NCBI GenBank assembly: GCA_025454405.1
Contig: JALOON010000033.1
Location: 1-51,921 of the forward strand
Source of the DNA: Oscillatoriaceae cyanobacterium Prado104
GTDB lineage: Bacteria; Cyanobacteriota; Cyanobacteriia; Cyanobacteriales; Microcoleaceae
Direction of reading: 5' to 3'
DNA length: 51,921 bases
Shown here: positions 1-9,259 of the stretch, piece by piece
How positions within the stretch are numbered: the first letter of the stretch is position 1
How the letters are laid out: each line of letters opens with the position of its first letter
Position numbers and translations under genes: made by a program
The notes under the pieces: generated by a model
What the model saw: only the letters and a program-made list of their open reading frames with translations
Databases searched by the model: none
Told to the model about the DNA's origin: nothing

Positions 1-100
1 GACCTCAAAAGTCTTAGGCTGGTCATGTTGTGGCTTGTATCCCGCTCGAAGAGTCGGACAGTCTACAAGCCCCTGCCTTTAGGCATGGGGTTCATGACGG
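1..100 (+). mobile_element. Probable right end of an IS200/IS605-type (TnpB) element, partial
   Basis: The sequence contains an imperfect hairpin at about 70-90: CCCCTGCC, loop TTTA, GGCATGGGG. It follows a stretch resembling the 3' ends of cyanobacterial tnpB genes, where the guide (omega) RNA scaffold and the right end overlap. No transposase reading frame is visible because the window starts here. The element would end close to 95-100, at the last codons of the gene on the opposite strand, so it may have supplied that gene's stop codon. The identification rests on the look of the subterminal hairpin only. It could instead be a simple terminator for the gene at 92-661. Confidence 0.35.
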
Positions 101-661
101 TTCCACTTCCGGCCACAGCCGTTCTAGCTGGTATCGCCAAGCTGCAAGAGTCTGTTCGCGGTACTCTCGCCCACCTTCCATTTCGCCCATCATACCTTCA
201 GCGTAAAAACGTTCTAAGGTCTGAAGAGTGGTTTCTAGAGACTGTCCGTGCATCTTTGCTGCTGTGATAATTTGGCGGATGCGATGTTCGATCGAATCGG
301 TGAAAAATTCGGATAGTCCCCGCTGGTGCAAGCCAAGCAGTCTGTTGACAGCGGCCGCAAAATCTGCAATGGTAAGCGTGGCGCTACTGTGTTGAAATAC
401 TCCCCACACAATGTTTTGACGCAAGGCGTAGCGTGTTTCTAGAGTAGTGTCAAAATTAGCTTCTAGCAGTTTATCGAAAAATGGCTCAGCTTCTGCTGCA
501 CTCGCGATCGGCAGCAAAATTCGCAGCCAACTTCCATCTTCTGAAAGCAGGACTAACAGCCGAAATTGAGGCGTTTCTACTTGCCAAGAAGTAGAATCCT
601 GTTGCTCAACGCTTTCGCCAAATAAGTCTTTGAGGCTGTTGGTAATTTCTTCAGGAATCAT
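92..661 (-). CDS. Tir-chaperone-like (CesT/YbjN-type) conserved cyanobacterial protein
   Basis: A 189-residue soluble protein without signal peptide or membrane segment. Residues 1-130 alternate short strands and helices (LLVLLSEDGSWLRILLPI, then a helix, then a second strand pair) in the way of the CesT/YbjN fold. Cyanobacterial members are often named 'molecular chaperone Tir' without functional proof. The C-terminal 50 residues are helical and rich in charged residues and Tyr. The ATG at 661 is the only sensible start and is preceded by TTTTAGA-type repeat DNA. The stop codon lies in the probable insertion-element end, so the natural C-terminus may have been altered. Family assignment is tentative; the role is unknown. 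Confidence 0.55.
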   Translation of the reverse strand: MIPEEITNSLKDLFGESVEQQDSTSWQVETPQFRLLVLLSEDGSWLRILLPIASAAEAEPFFDKLLEANFDTTLETRYALRQNIVWGVFQHSSATLTIADFAAAVNRLLGLHQRGLSEFFTDSIEHRIRQIITAAKMHGQSLETTLQTLERFYAEGMMGEMEGGREYREQTLAAWRYQLERLWPEVEPS

Positions 662-662
662 G

Positions 663-784
663 GGGATTTTAGATTTTAGATTTTAGATTTTAGATTGGGA
701 GATCGGGAGTTTTGAGTTTTGAGTTTTGAGTTTTGAATTAAGAAATGTCTTTAACTCAAAACTCAAAATTTAAAACTCAAAACT
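663..784. repeat. Low-complexity heptad repeat followed by a long AT-rich hairpin
   Basis: From 666 the sequence repeats ATTTTAG several times. From about 708 copies of GAGTTTTGAGTTTTG are followed by AATTAAGAAATGTCTTTAA and then by the reverse complement, made of CTCAAAACTCAAAA units. The two sides can pair over roughly 30 bp. The same hairpin family occurs at 5086-5264, 32041-32116 and 39338-39517. It separates the gene at 92-661 from the one at 804-2396. Confidence 0.8.
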
Positions 785-803
785 TTTCTTAACTATCAAC
801 TAT

Positions 804-2396
804 TCATGGAAGCCAGCGAGGGTGATAGCCCGCAAAGGGCAGTTCTTCCGGCTGCAATTTTGTTTGAGGACGATCTGCTGGCAATTCTACTAAGGGTAAC
901 AGCCAAAGGCGACTGGTGGCGATCGCCTGTCCGCTATCGTTGCGGGGAATGTCTCCTGCTGAGGGTTGTGCGGCTGTAACTGATTGGTCGAAAATTAATG
1001 CTAGTCCGTCGGGAGATAAACTGATTTGAGTATCTAATTGTTCGGGCAAAACTAATAGCGGTTCGATCGTTCCGGTTAAACGAGTACCGTCTTTTTTAAG
1101 GTCGATAGCGGCGATGAAAGGCTGTTCTTTGTAGTCTTCGGTTTTGAGGCGCTGGGCTAACAAACAGTAGAGGCGCTGAAATTGGTTATCTTGGTTTTTG
1201 CGGGGGTCGAAATAAACTGAAATAATGCTGCCGGGAATGCGGAATATTTCTTGTTCGACGCCCTGGTTGTCTGCAATAAAGAGCGATCGAGTGAAGTCAG
1301 TGTTGTATTTAACGTAGGCAGCGGTAGAGTTGTCGCGGGCCAGGCCCAATACTTGTTCGTATTTTGGCAAAAATTCTACCGGATCTGCTTCCGGTTTCAG
1401 CGGGACGATCGCCAATCCTTGTTTTTGAGATATTACCATCGATCGGCTGTCGGGGCGAATCTTAAAATCTCCCCCTTGCTGGTTTTCCAATTTCCGCGGC
1501 GGCTGTTTTTCTTCTAAAATCCAAGGGCTAAAATCTCCGGGATTGCGGCGGTTTACTCGCTGAATGACGATAATTTTGCCATCGGCTGAGAGGTCAAATT
1601 TGAGGTTTTGGTAATCTTTGGAGTCTAAAAGTTTGTCGATCCTGCCTGCTGGCTGCGGGGGTTTAGTATCTTCTGTGGGAGATTGATTGGTGATGCCTGT
1701 GGTAACGGTAAATAGTTCTTGACTTAAGGTGCCGTTGCTGCGGGCGATCGATCGATCTGTGGCGGTAAATAAGATGCGAGAGCCGTCGGGATAAGGTTTA
1801 AAATCACTAACAACTAAATCTTTGGCTGTCAGGGCGATGGGTTTTGGTTCGCTGCTGGTGAGGTTAACTAACATCAACCTGCCTTCTGCTTCGCCTCGAA
1901 CGCCGATGTAAGCAAAAGCGCGATCGCGGCTGCGAAATGTACCGTTAAATGGTTGCATCGGTCGCCCTCGATTTTGGTTGTTTTCTCCGAAATATTTATC
2001 GGTTGCGCCTTCGAGTTTTAAGCTGTAGGTAACGCCGTAGGGTGCGGGGTCTTTGAGAGTATAAGCCATGCGGTTGCCTGCCCAGCTAAATTTGCCGGGA
2101 AGGGGAGGGTCTAGCTTTAAATTAGCCTCGACTGTGGAGTGGTTCATCGGGCGAAAGAAGGTGAGGATAAAGCCGGTATCTTCTGCGCCGATTTGTCGGT
2201 TTTGCCAGGAGAATTCCCGCACTCGCGGTGCCGTGCGATCGCCCGTCAGCAGCAGCATTCCCATCATTAAACCCAATACTAACATCAGCGCGATCGCCGC
2301 CCGGTCGATCGGCTGTTTGAACGGTAAAATAGCCGTGAATAAAGGCTGAATTTTTTTATGCCAAACGGTCACAAATTTTGCTCTCTTATTTTTCAT
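804..2396 (-). CDS. Membrane-anchored Ig-like / beta-propeller protein
   Basis: A 530-residue protein with a basic cytoplasmic N-terminus and one membrane segment at about 32-52 (IALMLVLGLMMGMLLLTG), so the bulk should lie outside the cytoplasmic membrane. Residues 60-150 look like a bacterial Ig-like SbsA domain (RVREFSW, FFRPMNHSTVEANLKL). Residues 160-530 carry repeated blocks such as VSDFKPYPDGSRILFTATD, LKFDLSADGKIIVIQ and ISLSPDGLALIFD. These are typical of TolB/PD40-type beta-propeller blades. No catalytic motif is seen, and a binding or scaffolding role in the periplasm is only an inference. The gene stands alone between spacers. Confidence 0.7.
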   Translation of the reverse strand: MKNKRAKFVTVWHKKIQPLFTAILPFKQPIDRAAIALMLVLGLMMGMLLLTGDRTAPRVREFSWQNRQIGAEDTGFILTFFRPMNHSTVEANLKLDPPLPGKFSWAGNRMAYTLKDPAPYGVTYSLKLEGATDKYFGENNQNRGRPMQPFNGTFRSRDRAFAYIGVRGEAEGRLMLVNLTSSEPKPIALTAKDLVVSDFKPYPDGSRILFTATDRSIARSNGTLSQELFTVTTGITNQSPTEDTKPPQPAGRIDKLLDSKDYQNLKFDLSADGKIIVIQRVNRRNPGDFSPWILEEKQPPRKLENQQGGDFKIRPDSRSMVISQKQGLAIVPLKPEADPVEFLPKYEQVLGLARDNSTAAYVKYNTDFTRSLFIADNQGVEQEIFRIPGSIISVYFDPRKNQDNQFQRLYCLLAQRLKTEDYKEQPFIAAIDLKKDGTRLTGTIEPLLVLPEQLDTQISLSPDGLALIFDQSVTAAQPSAGDIPRNDSGQAIATSRLWLLPLVELPADRPQTKLQPEELPFAGYHPRWLP

Positions 2397-2555
2397 TAAC
2401 TGCTGACAGCGTATAATTTAGAGTATTTTGTACGGTAATGCCTGGTGGCAGCGCGAGAAATATCTCGCACTATCCCAATTTGTAAAAAAATCGAGTGCCA
2501 GAGTTTGGTGCTAAATTTTGCAGACCGCATTGGCGCTCGACTTTCTTTTTGCTTC

Positions 2556-3941
2556 CTAAAATAATGAATTTACCGGTATCATATCTGCCGGGGATAATTT
2601 ATCGATCGGCAGACCCAAACCAAACGCAACTCTACCTAAAAGTAGAATTGCCAATATGCCTAAATACATTGCTGTTAACAGCAAATCTTGCCGAAAGCAA
2701 GTTAGTTTTTCTCGATACAAACCGTAGCTAATAACTGCATAGGTAGGCAAGTCGCCGAGGGCTACAGCAATCACTGCACCTAAATTGCCTTTGAGATGGT
2801 ATCCCAGAGGTATACCGATACACAAACTCACAAATGTTAGCAAGTTGCCCTGAGCTCCGTACTGAGATTTTCCTACGGCTAGCAGACAAGAACTCATCAA
2901 ACTGTGGAGGGTCGTGTGCCAAATTCCCATTGCCATGATTGGCATCATCCAAGATGCTGCAACATACCTGTTATCGTACAGCATTAAAATTATCCAGTCG
3001 CCCGAACTTACAAAAAATGCTAAACCTGCTGCTAGCGGGATGAGAATTAGCCTGCGGTTGTTCAGAATCTTGGCGCGCAATTCCTCGCGTGGCAAATCGG
3101 CGAGCATCGAAATCGAGGGAAAAATCACTCGTCCGCCGAGGGAAATTATGATTTGGCGCGGCATATCGCCGAGGGTAAAAGCGACGCCGTAAATCCCCAA
3201 GGTTGCCAAAGTAAATATTTTGCCTAAAATAAGTCGATCGGCTTGGGAACACAAGAAAAATAAAGCTGTAGACAAAAATATCCATTTCCCATACGAAAAT
3301 ATTTCCTTAGCTGCTTCTTTATCCCACTCAAACCGGTTTGACTTGCCGGGAATCAAAAAATGGCTCCAGATCAACTCAAGCATCGAGCCCGCATAACCGC
3401 CAATAACGATCGCCCAAATACTGCGATCGAAGAAGGCAAAAATCACCATCACCAACGTCCCAAAAGCCTGAACTATCAACTCAAAGATTACTACTTTCTT
3501 GACTGCCATTCTGCGATTTAGCACAGATATAGCAGTTGAGTTGAACCCTCCAATTATAGAGTTAATACCTATAACTGGAATCAACCACATGAGGCGGGGT
3601 TCGTTATAGAAATGAGAAACAGGCCAAGTGATCGCCAGCAGGCACAGCCAAACCACAAAGCTGCGAAGAACTTGCAGCGTCCAAGCTGTATTGAGAAATT
3701 CTCGTTCTTCTCCGCGCTTGTTTTGGATGATGTTTGGTCCCAAACCTATATCGGAGAATAAATGAATGCAAACGATGAAAACATGTGCTAAACCTACCAA
3801 ACCAAATAGTTCTGGGAACAGCAAACGAGTCAAAATCAAGTTGCTGGCGAATCGGATAATTTGACTGCTGCCGTAGCTGACTATCGTCCACGCAGCACCT
3901 TTGATAGCTAATTTTTTTTCTGCTGATTTTTCTGACGACAT
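2556..3941 (-). CDS. Oligosaccharide flippase (Wzx-like, MOP superfamily)
   Basis: A 461-residue, strongly hydrophobic protein with about 12 predicted membrane helices. The N-terminus KLAIKGAAWTIVSYGSSQIIRFASNLILTRLL is characteristic of the polysaccharide transporter family, with a first amphipathic helix and a conserved Arg. The family flips lipid-linked sugar repeat units across the inner membrane during exopolysaccharide or O-antigen assembly. The length fits the family (420-500). No glycosyltransferase genes lie next to it, which is unusual for a Wzx gene, so its substrate cannot be inferred. The ATG at 3941 gives the normal N-terminus. Confidence 0.85.
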   Translation of the reverse strand: MSSEKSAEKKLAIKGAAWTIVSYGSSQIIRFASNLILTRLLFPELFGLVGLAHVFIVCIHLFSDIGLGPNIIQNKRGEEREFLNTAWTLQVLRSFVVWLCLLAITWPVSHFYNEPRLMWLIPVIGINSIIGGFNSTAISVLNRRMAVKKVVIFELIVQAFGTLVMVIFAFFDRSIWAIVIGGYAGSMLELIWSHFLIPGKSNRFEWDKEAAKEIFSYGKWIFLSTALFFLCSQADRLILGKIFTLATLGIYGVAFTLGDMPRQIIISLGGRVIFPSISMLADLPREELRAKILNNRRLILIPLAAGLAFFVSSGDWIILMLYDNRYVAASWMMPIMAMGIWHTTLHSLMSSCLLAVGKSQYGAQGNLLTFVSLCIGIPLGYHLKGNLGAVIAVALGDLPTYAVISYGLYREKLTCFRQDLLLTAMYLGILAILLLGRVAFGLGLPIDKLSPADMIPVNSLF

Positions 3942-4274
3942 AGACTTAGAATTTATTTTCTAATTACGAGTTTAGTTGCTGGATCTGCAGTTGGCAACTC
4001 TTTGGTGGGTGTTGCTGCCGAGAAGGTAGCTAATTTTACCTGAGGTTAATCGGGACTTAGGTACTGATCCGGTTTGACGGGCAGGCGATATGATGCGCGA
4101 TCGATCCCGCAATACCCCAGCCGGGGCGGGTTTACTCGACTGGTATTTAAAACCCTGCGTACATCCACTCATACAGGAATTATGATTAATTGAGCGGATA
4201 CGATACGATACAGGACTATCGTCGCAATCCGATCCGATCGCACCGTCAACCTCAGAGGCTGTACGCCTATGCTG
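3942..4274. other. Spacer without recognisable gene
   Basis: This stretch separates the flippase start from the end of the TIGR03943 gene. It contains CGATCG-rich sequence and a short GC dyad, CCCCAGCCGGGG, near 4117-4128. That dyad could help end transcription of the minus-strand gene upstream. Short reading frames here show no family features. Confidence 0.5.
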
Positions 4275-5063
4275 TTAATAATCGTAGGGATTTTTCGGTT
4301 CGGGAATTCGATCGAGAGAAGATGCCTGAATTATCAATTTTCGCTTGCCTTCGAGTTCTTCTGAGCTCGCTTCTCCTTGTATTTCCCACCAAGTATCTGG
4401 GGGAAATGAAACGCGACTTTGACCGGGTGGCAGTTTAACTGGCAGTCCTATGGGATAGGCGTCTGCAGCACAGCAGGTAATGATAAAACGGCCGATCCAC
4501 AGATATTGTTCTGAGATGTTTGGCGGGTGAATTACAAATCCTTGAACCTTGACTTTTTGCCCCCTGTATGTATCGGGTTCGGGATTGAAATTCAGCAGTC
4601 TTACCCATTCTACAAGAGATCGGTTTTCGGGTTTTGTAGCGTTGCGAAATTCTTGAGGTTGCAATCTAGTGATGGGTAGGGATTCGGTAAGGCCTCGTTC
4701 TAATGCTGTTTGGCTGGTAAAGGTGCGGGGAGTGGTTATTAAACCGATTAATGCCACGCTCAACATTAAGGTGCTGCCAAAACTCGGGGGAAATAATGTA
4801 ACGTGTTGGACTGCTGCTATTCTGGGAGAGTCGATCGATGGTGTGGTGCGCGATCTGTTTTTAGTGCGATCGACTTTTAAGATTTGCCAGATTTTCAACC
4901 CGCCGATCGCGATTAAGCAGATTCCTCCGGTTACAGTCAAGGCGAAGTAGTTGGGGTGAATTAGAATGTTTAATTTGCCAGTTATCCAATATTTGAGTAG
5001 CAGTATTCCCCAAGCGAAGATAGATATGGCGTCCAACCAAGGTCTGAGTTTTTTTAGATTCAT
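4275..5063 (-). CDS. TIGR03943-family membrane protein (YcgQ-like)
   Basis: A 262-residue protein with membrane segments at about 9-28, 37-60 and 95-115, followed by a C-terminal extracytoplasmic domain. The C-terminal block VKVQGFVIHPP, then RFIITCCAADAYPIGLPV, is the hallmark of the DUF1980/YcgQ family, including the CCAADA core. In Bacillus the homologous ycgR-ycgQ pair encodes a permease and its partner, and the family is associated with metal or thiol-related export; the exact substrate is not settled. The partner permease lies directly upstream on the same strand (5280-6359), separated by a repeat block. Co-transcription is likely. Confidence 0.85.
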   Translation of the reverse strand: MNLKKLRPWLDAISIFAWGILLLKYWITGKLNILIHPNYFALTVTGGICLIAIGGLKIWQILKVDRTKNRSRTTPSIDSPRIAAVQHVTLFPPSFGSTLMLSVALIGLITTPRTFTSQTALERGLTESLPITRLQPQEFRNATKPENRSLVEWVRLLNFNPEPDTYRGQKVKVQGFVIHPPNISEQYLWIGRFIITCCAADAYPIGLPVKLPPGQSRVSFPPDTWWEIQGEASSEELEGKRKLIIQASSLDRIPEPKNPYDY

Positions 5064-5085
5064 TAGTTAGTTAATAGTTTTGAGT

Positions 5086-5264
5086 TGGTAAGGAGTTTTG
5101 AGTTTTGAGTTGTTCGGGAGTTTTGAGTTTTGAATTTTGAGTTTTGAGTTGGTAAGGAGTTTTGAGTTTTGAGTTGTTCGGGAGTTTTGAGTTTTGAATT
5201 TTGAGTTTTGAGTTAAAGACAGTTCTTAATTCAAAACTCAAAACTTAAAACTCAAAACTTTCCC
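5086..5264. repeat. GAGTTTTGAGTTTTG repeat/hairpin block inside the permease operon
   Basis: An about 70-bp unit containing GTAAGGAGTTTTGAGTTTTG, TTGTTCGGGAG and further GAGTTTTGA copies is tandemly duplicated. The complementary CTCAAAACTCAAAAC side follows at about 5228-5262. The RNA could fold into a long AU-rich hairpin between two genes that belong together. It is the same family as the repeats near 708, 32041 and 39338. Confidence 0.85.
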
Positions 5265-5279
5265 TCTCCCCCTCTCCAG

Positions 5280-6359
5280 CTAGCCTAGATATAAATTTAC
5301 GACAAGTGTCATTAAAAAGGTTAATTGAGCTGCCAGTACCATCAAATAAATTATGGCCCTGCCTCGAAAAATTGATAGCATCAAACCGATTCCTTTCAAA
5401 TCGATCATCGGGCCGAATACGAGAAATGCTAACAGCGAACCGCTGGTAAATGTAGCCGCAAAAGACAGGGCAAAAAACGCATCTACCGTAGAACAAATCG
5501 ACACGACTGCTGCTAATAAAAGCATGGCGAGAATCGAAGAAACCGGGCCTTGTCCGAGGTTGAGAATTAGTTCGCGGGGGGCGGCAACTTGAATAATCGC
5601 CGCGATCGCGCTGCCAATTACTAATACCCCTCCCAATTCCCGCAACTCTTGAATTATGGTATCTAAAAGCAAGCCCAGACGCTCTTGAGAAACGCGGTGA
5701 AACAAAGGTGAAGGTTTTGAAGATTTTTCTATTTTGTCAGTTTTTAAAGGCTTCCTGTCCTCTTGCAATAGAGATTCGAGCGGCACTGCCCCTCCCGGTC
5801 CGCTAAGAATAAATGTCCCCGATTGCAACAGTGGCGAAGTTTTAGCAGCAGCCAGTTCTTTTTCGGAGAGTTCGGGTTTGGGTATGGGGATCGCGCGGGC
5901 GATCGCGGGTTGCAGCAAGGGTCTCAAGTCTTTTTGGACGCTGAACACCCAGCCGATAATAGTTGCAGTGACTAGGGAAAATACTACCCGCAAAACTACG
6001 ATTTCCGGTCGATCGCGAAAGGCCGTCCAAGTTGACCAAATTACCACGGGATTGATCGTGGGGGCTGCTAGCAAAAAGCCGATCGCCACCGGTGCGGGTA
6101 CTCCCTGCATCAGCAACCTGCGGGCTACCGGTACGTTGCCACACTCGCACACGGGAAACAGAAACCCTACCAAACTACCCGCAAAAGCCCCCAGCAACGG
6201 GTGCCGCGGGAGGTGGGATACGAGTTTGTTTTCATCTACAAACCACAGCAGCAAGCCCGAGAATAAGACTCCCAGCAGCAGAAAAGGTATTGCCTCTACT
6301 AACAAACTGAGAAACAGGGTGAAAGCGTTGTTTAATTGATTTGTCAGGGCGGGTTGCAT
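5280..6359 (-). CDS. Permease of the UPF0718 / DUF318 family (YcgR-like)
   Basis: A 359-residue protein with about eight membrane helices. The conserved family signature PVCECGNVPVARRLLMQGVP is present near residues 70-89, and the second half repeats the fold (VDAFFALSFAATFTSGSLLAFLVFGP). The central loop at about 145-225 is hydrophilic and longer than in many relatives (rich in Lys, Pro and Ser). UPF0718 members are permeases or efflux proteins for metals or small thiol-linked ligands, but no substrate can be read from this sequence. It probably works with the TIGR03943 protein encoded downstream. Confidence 0.85.
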   Translation of the reverse strand: MQPALTNQLNNAFTLFLSLLVEAIPFLLLGVLFSGLLLWFVDENKLVSHLPRHPLLGAFAGSLVGFLFPVCECGNVPVARRLLMQGVPAPVAIGFLLAAPTINPVVIWSTWTAFRDRPEIVVLRVVFSLVTATIIGWVFSVQKDLRPLLQPAIARAIPIPKPELSEKELAAAKTSPLLQSGTFILSGPGGAVPLESLLQEDRKPLKTDKIEKSSKPSPLFHRVSQERLGLLLDTIIQELRELGGVLVIGSAIAAIIQVAAPRELILNLGQGPVSSILAMLLLAAVVSICSTVDAFFALSFAATFTSGSLLAFLVFGPMIDLKGIGLMLSIFRGRAIIYLMVLAAQLTFLMTLVVNLYLG

Positions 6360-6963
6360 CCATCACCTACTTTCTAAATTGCTGTTTTTGGCAGAACCCC
6401 TGTCGATTATACCAAAGCAGCGCGCTAAGTTAAGATTCGATTAAAAATCTTTGGCGTTTTTTGTCTGTTTTTTTGCAGGAGGCTAAAACTTTAAATTCTG
6501 GTTAACTAAAAGCTAAATTTTTCCAGAAACCCCGAACAGCATTCAGATCGATATAAAATAAATTTAGTGCAAAATTGCCAAGGCGCATCTATCGTGTCTA
6601 TACTATATCACTTATAGAGAGATCGGCAAAATCTAATTTACTGAAGATAGCTTTTTTGGTAATTAAAAAGCCCCTCGCTATCCGCAGCAAGAAGCATGAA
6701 ATCCTTCCGCTAAAATACCTACCGAATGCCTTCAGTATAGCTGCCTTCTTTCAGTCAGGAAAAACTTACGCAGCAGACACGGGTTTGTTTGCGAAAATCC
6801 TGCGCTGAAACCCACAGTAAAAGTAACATAAAAAATCCGGTTTTTTGAGTACAGATGCGTGTCCGATCGGGATTAAAATCGCCACAGCACTCTGCTATCG
6901 ACTCCTGTGTGGCAGACCAAGTGTCATTGCAAATATCACCCCCACCCCCGTGCTGATGAATTT
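6360..6963. other. Divergent intergenic region
   Basis: This spacer separates the divergently transcribed permease and histidine kinase genes and should carry both promoters. Reading frames inside (for example 6575-6808) lack family features and a good ribosome binding site. AT-rich stretches occur around 6540-6620, but I could not assign a -35/-10 pair with confidence. Confidence 0.4.
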
Positions 6964-8421
6964 ATGTTAGAAACATCCCGCGCCAACAAAACCAACAAAC
7001 CAGTCCCGGTTATGTCAGAGGTTTCTATACCAGAGTTCCGTTTGGACTCAACTCTCGAAGAATTGCCTCTGTATGATTGCGAGGTAAAAGCGACAGATTT
7101 GGGAAGTAACATTTCCCAGATGCTGGAAGCAGATCCGCTGTTACCAGGAGTAATTTTGACCGATCGATCTGAATTTGTCGGCATGATTTCCCGGTGGAAA
7201 TTTTTAGAATATATCAGCCGTCCCTTCGGGCGAGAATTGTTTTTAAAACGTCCGGTGAGGGCTTTGTACGGGTTTGCAAAAACCAAAAGTTTAATTTTTC
7301 CCAGCGATACTTTAATTGTGGATGCGGCCAGGCAATCGCTGCTGCGATCGAAAGCACTGCTTTACGAACCGATCGTAGTTCAATTACCCGATCTAAATTA
7401 TCGCTTGCTAGACGCCCACGAACTTCTAGTAGCGCAATCCAACATTCACGAACTAGCAACAAAATTGCTGCGCCAGCAAACTCAATCCCAACTGATTCAA
7501 ACTGAAAAATTGGCCAGTTTGGGGCAAATGGTAGCTGGTGTCGCCCACGAAATTAGAAATCCCGTCACCTGCATCAGCGGCAATCTCGGTTTTTTGTCCA
7601 ACTACTCTCAAGATGTGATGGAGTTGGTGTCGGCTTACGAAGAAATTGCGGGCGATAGCGAAATAATTAACGAACTCAAAGAAAAAATAGAATTTGATTT
7701 CTTGCAGGAAGATTGGGTCGAAATTCTTAGAAGTATGAAAGTTTCAGCCGAGAGACTGACGGAACTCGTCACCAGCTTGCACACCTTCTCTCACATGGAC
7801 GGAACTCAACTGAAAGACGCCAACATTCACGAATGTATAGACAGTACGCTTTTGATTCTAAAAAATCGCCTCAAGCACGGGATTAAAGTAGTCAAAAAGT
7901 ACGGAGACTTGCCTTTTGTCAAGTGTTATTCCGGTCAGTTGAGCCAAGTATTTATGAATATCATCAGCAACGCGATCGATGCTTTGGAAGAGTTGAAAGG
8001 ACAAACAGGTTTTGCAGCCACGATCGCGATTGAAACAGAGGTAATAGCAAGTTCGGAACTCGACTGCACGAGTGCAGAATTAATGCAAAATTATGCGGGC
8101 AATCGAGAAAACGATCGAGGGCGATCGTTCGCAGAGAAAAACGGCGTTATTAACGGCGAACTCAGTCATGAAATAGCATTAAAAAATCAATCTTCTGCTT
8201 GGGTAGCAATTAGAATTGCGGATAACGGAAGCGGCATACCGCCAGAAATCCAGCGGCGAATTTTCGAGACATTTTTCACCACTAAACCTGCGGGAAAAGG
8301 TACGGGTTTGGGATTGGCAATTACCCATCAAATTGTTACCCAGAAGCATCAAGGCAAGTTGAATTTGCATTCGACGCCCGGTACTGGTACAGAATTTGAA
8401 ATTTTGCTGCCGTTGATTTGA
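6964..8421 (+). CDS. Histidine kinase with N-terminal CBS-like module
   Basis: A 485-residue cytoplasmic sensor kinase with no membrane segment. Residues 35-150 form a pair of CBS-like units ([38 protein letters not shown]), which in many proteins bind adenine nucleotides. Residues 160-185 are a connecting helix. The HisKA block has the phospho-acceptor H195 in [12 protein letters not shown]. The ATPase domain has all boxes intact: NAIDAL, DNGSGIP and GKGTGLGL. No response regulator gene is adjacent. Codons upstream to a GTG at 6907 are open, but the ATG at 6964 or the one at 7012 is more plausible; no strong Shine-Dalgarno decides. The ATPase domain carries a long insertion (about 345-395). 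Confidence 0.85.
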   Translation: MLETSRANKTNKPVPVMSEVSIPEFRLDSTLEELPLYDCEVKATDLGSNISQMLEADPLLPGVILTDRSEFVGMISRWKFLEYISRPFGRELFLKRPVRALYGFAKTKSLIFPSDTLIVDAARQSLLRSKALLYEPIVVQLPDLNYRLLDAHELLVAQSNIHELATKLLRQQTQSQLIQTEKLASLGQMVAGVAHEIRNPVTCISGNLGFLSNYSQDVMELVSAYEEIAGDSEIINELKEKIEFDFLQEDWVEILRSMKVSAERLTELVTSLHTFSHMDGTQLKDANIHECIDSTLLILKNRLKHGIKVVKKYGDLPFVKCYSGQLSQVFMNIISNAIDALEELKGQTGFAATIAIETEVIASSELDCTSAELMQNYAGNRENDRGRSFAEKNGVINGELSHEIALKNQSSAWVAIRIADNGSGIPPEIQRRIFETFFTTKPAGKGTGLGLAITHQIVTQKHQGKLNLHSTPGTGTEFEILLPLI

Positions 8422-8718
8422 AATTAGTCAGCAGTCATCAGTTATAGCGGTTCTCACTCATGATGAGGTGCACCTATTTGAACTTCAGTGTTTTGGAGCG
8501 TTTTTTTGTACCTCACCTACCACCTCAAAGGCTATCAGCCCTGTCGGGGTTTCTCTTTCAAATCAACTTCAATCGCGTTATAATTCTTTACGTTTGTTCG
8601 CAAAAATTATTATTTTGGGCTGAAATTGACTGCGAGCCCAAAATAATTGCGAGAAATCCTCAATTAGCAGACGATTTTTGTGCGTTTGAGAGCTTGACTA
8701 AAAAAGGTAGTTGTGATA

Positions 8719-8765
8719 GTAACCGTTCAGGGGGTGCGCCGCAGGCGCACCCCCTGAACGGTTAC
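8719..8765. repeat. Perfect 22-bp inverted repeat with 3-nt loop
   Basis: The arms at 8719-8740 and 8744-8765 are exact reverse complements around the loop GCA, with the inner part GGTGCGCC/GGCGCACC. The structure would be extremely stable. It is not followed by a T-run on either strand, so it is more likely a dispersed palindromic element than a simple terminator. The core resembles the GGTGCGC..GCGCACC dyads at 48481 and 50179. ATTTTAGA-type repeats follow it. Confidence 0.9.
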
Positions 8766-9033
8766 CTAAAATCTAAAATCTCAAATCTAAAATCTAAAAT
8801 CGATTGACTTGGGACAGTTAATAGTTAATACTAAATCCTGGTGTATCACTCTAGGGATGAGTAAACCGAATTTGGCATAACAAGCGAGGCTGGCGATTTG
8901 AAACTTTATTTTTTGGTAATTTAAAATTGAACAGAAATGCAGTTTTGATAGTTGCGGAAATTTTGGTGATGGGAGGTTGGATATTTGCCTTACTTGCACC
9001 TTTATTGTTTCCGTAGCTGGCGCAGATATCCCC

Positions 9034-9090
9034 GTTTGTAGTGAGGACTTAAGTCCTCTGAAAAAGCGGACTGAAGTCCTCACTACAAAC
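9034..9090. repeat. Palindromic repeat, GTAGTGAGGACTTAAGTCC family
   Basis: The ends GTTTGTAGTGAGGACTT and the matching reverse complement enclose a short asymmetric centre. The same family occurs at 9198-9254, 22752-22807, 36985-37042 and 42654-42790. Here it forms the first part of a tandemly duplicated unit (see 9022-9330). Confidence 0.9.
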
Positions 9091-9095
9091 TAATT

Positions 9096-9191
9096 TTAAA
9101 CCAGGGGCAATTCTACTGCAAACTCAGCACCGATCGCACTTTCGTATTGACTTTCAGCTCCTACAGTTGGAGAGCGAACTCTCATGCAGAT
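9096..9191 (-). pseudogene. Duplicated C-terminal fragment of the neighbouring histidine kinase
   Basis: Read on the minus strand this piece encodes a peptide ending YESAIGAEFAVELPLV and a stop codon. The kinase at 9260-11716 ends YESAIGAEFVVELPVI. The preceding residues also match (RSPTV against KSPTI). It is the tail of the ATPase domain, cut off from any start. The fragment lies between two copies of the GTAGTGAGGACTT palindrome, as expected from one tandem duplication of about 164 bp covering the palindrome and the gene end. Confidence 0.85.
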
Positions 9192-9197
9192 ATCCCG

Positions 9198-9254
9198 GTT
9201 TGTAGTGAGGACTTTCGTCTTCTGAAGAAGCGGACTTAAGTCCGCACTACAAAC
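9198..9254. repeat. Second copy of the palindromic repeat next to the kinase stop codon
   Basis: The ends GTTTGTAGTGAGGACTT and AGTCCGCACTACAAAC pair with a few mismatches. The copy ends just 5 bp from the kinase stop codon and may serve as its transcript end. It is about 164 bp from the homologous copy at 9034. Confidence 0.9.
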
Positions 9255-9259
9255 TTATC

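Noticed and set aside
6575..6808. 77-codon frame on the + strand
   Set aside because: No ribosome binding site, no family features and composition like the surrounding spacer.
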